In this document: piece after piece, positions 17,651 through 23,859 of the stretch | How positions within the stretch are numbered: position 1 is the first letter of the stretch | Layout of the letters: every line of letters begins with the position of its first letter | Assembly: GCA_028291615.1 (NCBI GenBank) | Contig: JAQGHM010000321.1 | Location: 1-34,029 of the forward strand | Source of the DNA: Phycisphaerales bacterium | Lineage (GTDB): Bacteria; Planctomycetota; Phycisphaerae; Tepidisphaerales; Tepidisphaeraceae | Length of the DNA: 34,029 nt | Direction of reading: 5' to 3' | The notes under the pieces: generated by a model | What the model was told of the DNA's origin: nothing | Databases searched by the model: none | What the model saw: only the letters and a program-made list of their open reading frames with translations | Translations under genes and position numbers: made by a program

Positions 17651-17680
17651 TTGCGTCCAGCCGTCGCGGCGCGCGATAAG
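17651..17680 (+). promoter_or_regulatory. Possible promoter of the receiver gene
   Basis: TTGCGT at 17651-17656 and GATAAG at 17675-17680 are separated by 18 bases. A perfect 10-base palindrome GAAACGTTTC lies just downstream at 17683-17692 and could be an operator. Both are weak calls made by eye in the region shared with the divergent channel gene. Confidence 0.3.
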
Positions 17681-17728
17681 TCGAAACGTTTCAAGAAAGG
17701 TCAAACGGCCACAAGAGAGGGACATGTG

Positions 17729-18193
17729 ATGGATAATTTACCGACTCCGCGCGTCCTGATTGTCGAGGACCATGACGACAGCCGGGAGATGCTTGAACTT
17801 CTCCTCGCCCGACGCGGATACACCGTGGTCGCCGTCGGATCCTGTTGGCAGGCGAGGGTAGAGGCCGCTGCCGCGGCGCCGCCGTTCGACATGTTGATCT
17901 GCGACATTGACCTGCCCGACGGTGACGGGGTCGACCTGATGCGCGAACTGCGCCGGCAGTACCTCATGACGACCATCGCGCTGACCGGCCTCACGAAACC
18001 GCAGGACATCGCACGGTGCGAGAAGGCGGGAGTGCATGCGTTTATCGCCAAACCGATCGCGATCGACGGGCTCGTCAACGCGATCAAGCAACTCATGATC
18101 CCGCCGGACGTCGCCGCTCGTCGCGGGCCGATCATCCTGTCCCATGGCTTGGATGAGGCGCTGGCGGCGCACCCCTGGTCCTTGGAGATATAG
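17729..18193 (+). CDS. Single-domain response regulator (CheY-like receiver)
   Basis: 154 residues made almost entirely of one receiver domain. The acidic pocket is in VLIVEDHDDSREM, the phospho-acceptor Asp is in LICDIDLPDGDG, the switch Thr is in IALTGL and the Lys is in FIAKPI, so all key residues are present. There is no output domain. The C-terminal 35 residues (from about PPDVAARRG) are not conserved in type. The ATG at 17729 is chosen because AGAGAGGGAC lies just upstream and because the N-terminus then fits receiver domains; a longer frame begins further upstream. No kinase is nearby, so it probably takes part in a phosphorelay encoded elsewhere. Confidence 0.85.
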   Translation: MDNLPTPRVLIVEDHDDSREMLELLLARRGYTVVAVGSCWQARVEAAAAAPPFDMLICDIDLPDGDGVDLMRELRRQYLMTTIALTGLTKPQDIARCEKAGVHAFIAKPIAIDGLVNAIKQLMIPPDVAARRGPIILSHGLDEALAAHPWSLEI

Positions 18194-18243
18194 CAGGAGG
18201 TTACCGCAGGCATAAGCTGGCCGTCGGGCAATTTCTATCAAAG

Positions 18244-18265
18244 CCTGGTCACTTCAGTGACCAGG
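18244..18265. terminator. Hairpin between converging genes, likely bidirectional terminator
   Basis: A perfect 9-base inverted repeat, CCTGGTCAC and GTGACCAGG, encloses a TTCA loop. It sits between the stop of the receiver gene (18193) and the stop of the S24 repressor gene (18296), the position expected for a shared terminator. There is no long T run on either side, so Rho-independent action is not certain. Confidence 0.5.
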
Positions 18266-18295
18266 TTGATCCCCCGAAAAGCCCCGGGGCGAAAT

Positions 18296-19102
18296 TCAAT
18301 CCTCATCACACCGCTGATACCGATACACCGCCTTGTAAAGCCCCCCCACCTCCGCTGATTTCACCACCTTGGGCCGGTACTTCTCGTTCCGCGGCTGCAG
18401 CCGGATGATCGACTCCCCCGCCTCGTCATTTTCAAAGAACACCCGCTTGAACGTCGTCTGCCCGTCCGCAAACCGCACGAAGCAATCGTCCCCGTTCTTG
18501 GGCGTCGCCGACGGCGAAAACACCACGATGTCCCCCTGTCCATATTTGGGCGACATGCTGTCCCCATGCACCCGAGCCGCAAACGCATCCGGATCGTGCA
18601 CGTCCGGGCAACCGATGTAGTCATCCGCTACGCGAGGGGGGTACGACATATCTGTGAAATCTTTGGGGTAGCCCGCCGAAACTTTATTAATCACGGGAAC
18701 TGTGTTGGTGGAGACGCGTTCCACGTTGCCGACAGACTTTTCCACCAGCTCTGCCAACACCCCTGACATGTAGGCGTCGTCCAGGTTGATGCTCCCCGCA
18801 ACTCCCGGCTTGAGTTGCCCTTGCGCCTTGGCAGACGCGCTGTCTGCCAGCAGCTTATGCAGCATGTCGCGCACGTCGCGCGGGGTTTTCTGAATGTGCG
18901 CCTGCGTGATCAACTCATTGGCCCCAAACCCCAGCGTCTGCTCCAGCCGCCGCAGCTTCTCATCGCTGGGCGGATTGGGCACCCGCCCGGTCTCGATCAG
19001 CGACAGGTACGGTTTGGAAATCCCCGTCCGCCCCGCCAATTCATCAAGCGTAAGGCCAAGGCGACGGCGCTGGCGGCGAAGTTTGACTCCGAGAGTATCC
19101 AT
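18296..19102 (-). CDS. S24-type (LexA/CI-like) self-cleaving repressor
   Basis: 268 residues. An XRE-type helix-turn-helix is at about 8-60 (LGLTLDELAGRTGISKPYLS). The C-terminal S24 peptidase domain (about 135-265) has the nucleophile Ser182 in VHGDSMSP and the general base Lys219 in QTTFKRVF. An Ala-Gly pair at 143-144 (KVSAGYP) is a fitting self-cleavage site. Proteins of this build repress phage-type promoters and are inactivated by RecA-stimulated self-cleavage after DNA damage. It is divergent from a five-gene terminase operon, with a palindrome overlapping both promoters, so it is very likely the switch for that operon and for itself. A free-standing chromosomal LexA is less likely given this context. 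Confidence 0.88.
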   Translation of the reverse strand: MDTLGVKLRRQRRRLGLTLDELAGRTGISKPYLSLIETGRVPNPPSDEKLRRLEQTLGFGANELITQAHIQKTPRDVRDMLHKLLADSASAKAQGQLKPGVAGSINLDDAYMSGVLAELVEKSVGNVERVSTNTVPVINKVSAGYPKDFTDMSYPPRVADDYIGCPDVHDPDAFAARVHGDSMSPKYGQGDIVVFSPSATPKNGDDCFVRFADGQTTFKRVFFENDEAGESIIRLQPRNEKYRPKVVKSAEVGGLYKAVYRYQRCDED

Positions 19103-19133
19103 ATGGAGCGGCCTGTCTGTTTAGCAAGAGTTA

Positions 19134-19162
19134 TGTATACTGCTCAGTCGCAGAAAAATCAA
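19134..19162 (-). promoter_or_regulatory. Promoter of the S24 repressor gene
   Basis: On the minus strand, TTGATT (19162-19157) and TATACA (19139-19134) are separated by exactly 17 bases, a good sigma-70 pattern. It points to the repressor start at 19102. Its -35 box overlaps the left arm of the palindrome at 19159-19175. Confidence 0.65.
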
Positions 19163-19175
19163 GGTTTGTCCTTGA
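19159..19175. promoter_or_regulatory. Candidate repressor operator (17-bp palindrome)
   Basis: Arms TCAAGG (19159-19164) and CCTTGA (19170-19175) flank the five bases TTTGT. The left arm overlaps the -35 box of the repressor promoter and the right arm overlaps the -35 box of the terminase-operon promoter. A dimer bound here could block both. Assignment to the neighbouring repressor is inference from position and symmetry. Confidence 0.5.
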
Positions 19176-19200
19176 CATATACCTAACAGATTGCCATAAT
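19172..19200 (+). promoter_or_regulatory. Promoter of the HTH-ATPase-GNAT-terminase operon
   Basis: TTGACA (19172-19177, perfect consensus) and CATAAT (19195-19200, five of six) with a 17-base spacer. It points rightward to the ATG at 19271, leaving a leader of about 64 bases. This is the strongest promoter match I found in the window. Confidence 0.7.
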
Positions 19201-19270
19201 GATGAGCGTGTTTGATGGATTGTAAACTTGTCTGACAGGATGTCTATAACCGGTGGGGCGGGAGGATGTT

Positions 19271-19711
19271 ATGGAACTGTTAGCAGAACGGCAAACTCGG
19301 GGATTTGAGCGGGCGGGGCTGGCTTGCGGGGTGGACAAAAGAATTTTGTTTCTTGATCCGATGGATCGAAAGCTGCTGGAGTTGACGGTGTCGGGAACGC
19401 TCACGCGGCGGCAGGCGGGGGCGCTGGTGGGGTTGTCTTCGGGGACGGTGACGCGGCGGATTCGGCGGCTCATGGATCGGTTGAATGATCCGCTGGTGGT
19501 GGCGCTGGTGGATTACGGGGCGTTGTTGCCGGAGCTGCATCGGGAGGTGGGGCTGGCGTTTTTTTTGCGGAAGCGGTCGTTTGCGCAGATCGAGGTGGAG
19601 TTTGGGGTGTCGCGTTTTGCGGCTAAGCGGATGGTGCAGTACGTGCGGGGGTGGCAGGGGGCGTCGCGGACGACCGCGACGACGCGGCGGGGACGAGGGC
19701 GGCGAGATTAG
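19271..19711 (+). CDS. Two-HTH DNA-binding protein, sigma region 4-like
   Basis: 146 residues from the ATG at 19271, which has GGGAGG about six bases upstream. The first helix-turn-helix lies in LTRRQAGALVGLSSGTVTRR and is preceded by LDPMDRKLLEL, like region 4 of sigma factors. A second lies in SFAQIEVEFGVSRFAAKRM. The C-terminus (TTATTRRGRGRRD) is basic and could contact DNA. It is the first gene of the operon controlled by the divergent promoter pair. It could be an activator, a Cro-like partner of the S24 repressor, or a DNA-recognition subunit of the packaging machinery. I do not recognise a named family. Confidence 0.72.
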   Translation: MELLAERQTRGFERAGLACGVDKRILFLDPMDRKLLELTVSGTLTRRQAGALVGLSSGTVTRRIRRLMDRLNDPLVVALVDYGALLPELHREVGLAFFLRKRSFAQIEVEFGVSRFAAKRMVQYVRGWQGASRTTATTRRGRGRRD

Positions 19712-19746
19712 CGCAGAACAATTTTTTAAGGGGAAAGGGGTCCGAT

Positions 19747-20508
19747 ATGAATGCCAAGGGGAAATGGTCGATGCGCGCCCAAATCGTGGCGCGATGGTTT
19801 GGGGTGGACCAGGAGGCGGCCCGCGGCGGTGCCCCGCCTGACGCGATCGTCGCGCCGCCCATTCATCTGCGAGGTGGGCAAGTCATCCTGCTCACCGGAG
19901 CGAGTGGCGCGGGCAAGTCTACACTTTTACAGAGTCTTTGTCGTAAACACAACCGACAGGCGTCGTGGGTTGACATCGGGCGGATTGACTTGCCGGACGC
20001 GCTGGTCATTGATGCGATGGCCGAGGCGCAAGGTGGCGGCGATGACGACGATGAGACAGCCATCGTTGCCGCGCTCGAAGCACTCTCGCGCTTTGGGCTG
20101 GGCGAGGTGTGGAGTTATCTGCGTACGCCTGCGCAATTGTCCGAGGGGCAGCGGTGGAGATTGCGATTGGCGTTGGCGCTGGCTAGTGCGCGTCCCGCGC
20201 CCGACAAACCCCTCACCATTCTCGCCGCCGACGAGTTCGCCGCGCCCTTGGATCGGGTGACAGCCTCGGTCGTTGCCCGCGCGTTAAATAAAGCCGTCAG
20301 TGCCCGACCAGACCTTTGCGCCATCGTCGCCACCACGCGCGACGACCTGATCACGGCATTAAATCCAGACCTCATCGTTCACTGCGACTTCGGAACCTAC
20401 AACATTCAAGAAAGGGGATCGTCATGGAAAGATCAGCAGACAACCTCACCTCGCGGCAAGAGCACTTCCTCAAACATCTCGTCCAGGCCAAGGACTTCGA
20501 AACGGTAA
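19747..20508 (+). CDS. ABC-type ATPase, resembles the ATPase half of COG2401
   Basis: 253 residues from the ATG at 19747 (AAAGGGG site before it). It is a soluble single ATPase domain: Walker A GASGAGKST (about 51-59), ABC signature LSEGQ (131-135) and Walker B TILAADEF (156-164). The usual switch His is a Thr in IVATTRDD. No membrane segments, so not a transporter. COG2401 is described as an ABC-type ATPase fused to an acetyltransferase; here the acetyltransferase half appears to be the separate gene at 21020. The last 29 residues are low-complexity and overlap the next gene by 85 bases in another frame, so the C-terminus may be a read-through tail or the result of an indel. Confidence 0.75.
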   Translation: MNAKGKWSMRAQIVARWFGVDQEAARGGAPPDAIVAPPIHLRGGQVILLTGASGAGKSTLLQSLCRKHNRQASWVDIGRIDLPDALVIDAMAEAQGGGDDDDETAIVAALEALSRFGLGEVWSYLRTPAQLSEGQRWRLRLALALASARPAPDKPLTILAADEFAAPLDRVTASVVARALNKAVSARPDLCAIVATTRDDLITALNPDLIVHCDFGTYNIQERGSSWKDQQTTSPRGKSTSSNISSRPRTSKR

Positions 20509-21023
20509 TGCGCGCTCGAAAGGTCAGCACAATCCTTCTCCTTCGATGGATGACACAAACCGCATTCGTCGAGAAATGGGAACGCTGTAACCGCCTCCTC
20601 TCCCTGCGCCGCCACACGGAAACCGAAAGCGCCGCCATCTGCGTCGCCCAGGCCCAGCGCGCCCAAGCTGGCTCGCCACCGCCGCCGCCATGCAACGCGG
20701 CCGATCCTGCTTCTCAGCCCGTCCCAGAAGAATCGGAACCAACGCCCGCGCCTGAGCCCAAGCCTAAAATCTCCGAACGCGACGCCATCCGCGCCCGCCA
20801 CGGCGAAGAGGCCGCCCGCGCCTTCGACCGACTCTGCCAACTCCGCAAACAACGCGAAACCCCCGCCACGCCCAACCCCGCCCCAATGCCCACCCCCCAG
20901 TTAGCGGGTGCACCGCAGGTGCCCATTTCCGACACGCCAAAACCGCCCCCAAATGAAACCCCACCCATCGAAGACGCAATCCCAATGCCCCCGGAATCGC
21001 CGCAACCGGAGGCCCAACCATGA
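20424..21023 (+). CDS. Proline-rich protein, possible terminase small subunit
   Basis: 199 residues from the ATG at 20424, preceded by AAAGGGGATC. The N-terminal 70 residues (LTSRQEHFLKHLVQAKDFE, then RARKVSTILLLRWM) look helical, with an HTH-like pattern similar in style to small terminase subunits. A short charged segment (ISERDAIRARHGEEAARAFDRL) lies in the middle. The remaining sequence is Pro-rich and probably disordered. Small terminase subunits bind the packaging start site, and the gene sits two places before the large subunit, which supports the idea. No family was recognised with confidence. The stop overlaps the GNAT start in ATGA. Confidence 0.55.
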   Translation: MERSADNLTSRQEHFLKHLVQAKDFETVMRARKVSTILLLRWMTQTAFVEKWERCNRLLSLRRHTETESAAICVAQAQRAQAGSPPPPPCNAADPASQPVPEESEPTPAPEPKPKISERDAIRARHGEEAARAFDRLCQLRKQRETPATPNPAPMPTPQLAGAPQVPISDTPKPPPNETPPIEDAIPMPPESPQPEAQP

Positions 21024-21526
21024 CCACCGCGCTTCAAACCTTCCTCCCCGGCGAGCTCCGCCTCACCCGCGGAACGCCGCAGGATTATCGCGCGCTGGAA
21101 CGTTTCCACTACCGCCCCAAAAGCCCGGCGACGTGGGCGGGCGTGTGGGTCGTGCAGTATGACGATGGAACTTCGGCGGCGCGGTTGGTGGCGGTCGCCG
21201 TGCTTTCTTATCCCACCGTCAATTCCAGCGCGCGAGATCGCGCGCTGGGGATGGGCGATTGGCCCGCGCGGCGGAAGCTGGCGTTTGTGAATCAGCATGT
21301 GCGCACGATCTCGCGCGTGATCGTCCATCCGCAGTTTCGAAGCCTCGGACTGGCGTCACAATTGGTCCGCCGCGCCTGCGCCGAAGCGCCGACGCGCTAC
21401 GTCGAGGCGTTTGCCGTGATGGGGCGGGTGCATCCGTTTTTTGAGAAAGGAGGGATGACGCGGCAGGCGGCGGTCGATGGGCGGATGGATGGGCCGGTTT
21501 ATTACCTGTTCGATCGGGCAAGTTGA
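21020..21526 (+). CDS. GNAT-fold acyltransferase, resembles the second half of COG2401
   Basis: 168 residues; GGAGG lies seven bases before the ATG. The acyl-CoA motif is in VIVHPQFRSLGLASQLV (about 101-117), with RxxGxA at 107-112. Downstream, PTRYVEAFAVMGRVHPFFEKGGM gives the motif B region. The first 90 residues contain YRPKSPATWAGVW and a Val-rich strand. It is cytoplasmic. In this operon with a terminase and an ABC ATPase, a DNA or packaging-protein substrate is more likely than a metabolite. Phage Mu Mom, which modifies adenine in DNA, also has a GNAT fold, but I cannot show that this protein belongs to that group. Confidence 0.78.
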   Translation: MTTALQTFLPGELRLTRGTPQDYRALERFHYRPKSPATWAGVWVVQYDDGTSAARLVAVAVLSYPTVNSSARDRALGMGDWPARRKLAFVNQHVRTISRVIVHPQFRSLGLASQLVRRACAEAPTRYVEAFAVMGRVHPFFEKGGMTRQAAVDGRMDGPVYYLFDRAS

Positions 21527-21531
21527 TCGCC

Positions 21532-21657
21532 CGTATCACGGGCGTCTCGCCCGTGCACGAAGCGTTCGACTTATAGGGATCGATGTTTTCCGAACTACTA
21601 AACAATCAGCACGGGCGGGACGCGGCTCGACTGAGCTCGCCGAAGTCCCGTGATACG
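21532..21657. repeat. Short inverted-repeat element upstream of the terminase gene
   Basis: An 11-base sequence CGTATCACGGG at 21532-21542 is repeated in inverse orientation as CCCGTGATACG at 21647-21657. Inside the left end is a perfect hairpin, CACGGGCG-TCT-CGCCCGTG (21537-21555). CACGGGCGGGACG recurs near the right end (21610-21622). It occupies most of the gap between the GNAT and terminase genes and resembles a miniature mobile or REP-like element. It ends 15 bases before the terminase ATG. Confidence 0.55.
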
Positions 21658-21672
21658 ACGAAGGGGTACATC

Positions 21673-23157
21673 ATGTCAGCGCTTAAGGGGATCGCGAAGG
21701 TTGCGTCGTCTTACATCGATGCCTGGGAGCCGTGCACGAATGATGAGCAGCTTCGGGCCTGGGTGGAGGGATTCCTGTTTCTCAAGTTTCCCAAGGCGGG
21801 CATTTGCCCGGGGCATGTTTCGCCGTTCGCGTACCTGCATCACACGTACTTCGAGCCGGCGAAGGACGTGGTGGTGTGGGCGCCGCGCGGCGGGGGGAAG
21901 ACGCGCCTGGGGGCGGCGGCGACGCTGCTGGATCTGATGCATAAGCCGGGGATTTCGGTGCGCATCCTGGGCGGGTCGCTGGATCAGAGTTTTCACATGT
22001 GGAATCATTTGCTGCCGGATCTGATGGAGATCATGAAGGACCGCCTGGAGGGGAAGGTCGGCTCGCGGCGGGTGCGCTTCAGCAATGGGTCGTCGGTGGG
22101 CGTGATCGCGCAGTCGCAGCGGGCGGTGCGCGGGCTGCGCGTGCAGAAGCTGCGCTGCGATGAGGCGGAGATGTTCAATGGCGACGTGTGGCAGGCGGCG
22201 CAGCTCGTCACGCGGACGATCGACTGCGACAGCGAGGCCTTTCCCCTGGTGAGCGGCGTGGTCGAGGCGCTTTCAACCTGCCACGAGGCGGGCGGGATGA
22301 TGGAGCAGATCATCGAGAAGGCGCAGGCGAACGGGGTCACGGTGCTCAAGTGGTGTTTGATGGAAGTGCTCGAGAAATGCGCTGAGGCGCGGGTTTGCGC
22401 GACGTGTCCGTTGTTGGAGGAATGCGGCGGAAAAGCCAAGACGATGTGCAACGGATTCATGGCCATCGACGATGCGATCGCGATGAAGCGGCGGGTGAGC
22501 AAGGAGACCTGGGAGGCGGAGATGTTGTGCCGGCGGCCCAGCCGAAAGGGGTGCGTGTTTTCCACGTTCAGCGTCGAGCGGCACGTGGTTGAACGGTTGT
22601 CTGATGTCAGTGGTCAGGTGTCGGTGGCGAACGGGGAGAAGCGGGCTGGGTTGTACCTGGGGATTGATTTTGGGTTTGTGAATCCGTTTGTTTGTTTGTG
22701 GATTCGGCGGGATCGGGTGGGGCGGTCTTACGTGATCGATGAGTACGTGCAGGCTGAGGTGGAGCTGGATCGGCATATTGCGGAGATCAAGAGCCGGGTG
22801 TGGCATGGGCCGGTGCGGCGGGTGGGATGCGATCCGGCGGGATCGGCTCGGAGCGAGCAGACGGGGGCGTCTTGCGTGCAGCGACTGCGGGCGGCGGAGT
22901 TCAAGGTGGGCACGAAGGGGAGCTTGATCCAGGATGGCTTGGAAATGATCCGGGCGGGGCTGTGCAGCGGGACGGGGGAGGTTAGTTTGTTTATTCATCC
23001 GCGGTGTCGGCAGTTGATTCAAGCGATGCGGAGTTATCGGTATGGGGAAGGAAGGGCGGAGACGCCGGTGAAGGATGGGGCGGATCATCTGGTGGATGCT
23101 TTAAGGTATTATTTCATCAACCGCGACGGCGGCGAAATCGAGGGGGCATATTACTGA
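21673..23157 (+). CDS. Phage terminase large subunit with a Cys4 cluster
   Basis: 494 residues; the ATG at 21673 has AAGGGG seven bases upstream. The N-terminal packaging ATPase has Walker A APRGGGKT (about 70-77) and Walker B LRCDEAEMF (Asp-Glu near 163-164). The C-terminal RNase H-like nuclease has GIDFGFVNP (Asp near 332), DEYVQAE, GCDPAGS and DGADHLVDALRYYF, whose acidic residues bind metal. Between them lies CxxCx5Cx7C (about 242-259, CATCPLLEEC), a probable zinc or iron-sulfur site. Terminases cut concatemeric DNA and pump it into capsids, but no portal, protease or capsid gene follows. It is the last gene of the operon. Confidence 0.88.
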   Translation: MSALKGIAKVASSYIDAWEPCTNDEQLRAWVEGFLFLKFPKAGICPGHVSPFAYLHHTYFEPAKDVVVWAPRGGGKTRLGAAATLLDLMHKPGISVRILGGSLDQSFHMWNHLLPDLMEIMKDRLEGKVGSRRVRFSNGSSVGVIAQSQRAVRGLRVQKLRCDEAEMFNGDVWQAAQLVTRTIDCDSEAFPLVSGVVEALSTCHEAGGMMEQIIEKAQANGVTVLKWCLMEVLEKCAEARVCATCPLLEECGGKAKTMCNGFMAIDDAIAMKRRVSKETWEAEMLCRRPSRKGCVFSTFSVERHVVERLSDVSGQVSVANGEKRAGLYLGIDFGFVNPFVCLWIRRDRVGRSYVIDEYVQAEVELDRHIAEIKSRVWHGPVRRVGCDPAGSARSEQTGASCVQRLRAAEFKVGTKGSLIQDGLEMIRAGLCSGTGEVSLFIHPRCRQLIQAMRSYRYGEGRAETPVKDGADHLVDALRYYFINRDGGEIEGAYY

Positions 23158-23210
23158 TTCCCCAACGTGTTGTACTGGACGGAAAACCGCGGAGCGGCGG
23201 AAGAACGTAG

Positions 23211-23230
23211 CCCATGGCGCGAGCCGTGGG
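23211..23230. repeat. Extragenic palindrome after the terminase gene
   Basis: CCCATGG and CCGTGGG form a 7-base stem with one wobble pair around a 6-base loop. It lies in the 134-base gap between the terminase stop (23157) and the end of the RraB-like gene (23292), two converging genes, so it may act as a terminator or be a dispersed extragenic repeat. Confidence 0.4.
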
Positions 23231-23291
23231 TTTACTATTGATGCAATATATATAGCCCCGGGGGGCGGCAGATTAAGTCCCCTCGCCAAAG

Positions 23292-23840
23292 CTAATCATG
23301 TTTTTGAGGCGGCCGATTGGTCGCTGGTTGAGTCGCCGGCGTGGCGGGGCCCACATCCATTCCGTCATACCCTTGCAGCCCATGGTTGGCGGCGAACGCG
23401 TCGAGTTCGCCGTTGCGCTGGTCCAGCGAATTGATCGTGTGCTTCTCGACCTTCTCCACATGTAACATGTAGACGCCTGTCTTCTTTTCTTCCCTTTCCA
23501 GTTCGAACAGGTCTACGAAGCGGTAGCCTTGCGACTCCAACTCGCGCCGGGCTGCATTCAGTCGATCCGGTAACGGATCGAAGAAGAAGTAACCCCAAAG
23601 CATGTCGCCATCGATGTTCCACTTGGTCTTCTGGCGGATGCCTTGGAACATTTGTTCCAGTTGACTGCGAGGAATGTGACTCTTCGGTTTCATGGTCGCG
23701 CTCTCTGTCGATTTGACGGCACTCCCATCCTTTCTATCGCAACCGCCAGCCAGCACGGCGATTGCGATGCTTGCGCGGAAGAATCGATTGCCCATTCGTA
23801 TCATGGGAGACATGTTTTTCAGGTGTTTTGTATCGCGCAT
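23292..23840 (-). CDS. Lipoprotein with RraB-like domain
   Basis: 182 residues. The N-terminus has a hydrophobic stretch ending in AVLAGGCDRK, a lipoprotein signal with the modified Cys near residue 34. Translation could begin at any of the in-frame Met codons 1, 10, 13 or 16; the later ones give a more normal signal length. The mature domain (about 80-165) carries MLWGYFFFDPLPDRL, GYRFVDLFELE, LHVEKVEKHT and LDQRNGELDAFAANHGLQGYDGMDVGP, which matches the RraB/DUF1260 pattern. RraB in enterobacteria is a cytoplasmic inhibitor of RNase E; an exported lipid-anchored form cannot do that job, so its function is unknown. Confidence 0.72.
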   Translation of the reverse strand: MRDTKHLKNMSPMIRMGNRFFRASIAIAVLAGGCDRKDGSAVKSTESATMKPKSHIPRSQLEQMFQGIRQKTKWNIDGDMLWGYFFFDPLPDRLNAARRELESQGYRFVDLFELEREEKKTGVYMLHVEKVEKHTINSLDQRNGELDAFAANHGLQGYDGMDVGPATPATQPATNRPPQKHD

Positions 23841-23859
23841 GATATGAAAAGCGTTGTCA

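Noticed and set aside
18296..23157. Complete prophage
   Set aside because: Only repressor, regulators and terminase are present; no integrase, portal, capsid, tail or lysis genes on either side.
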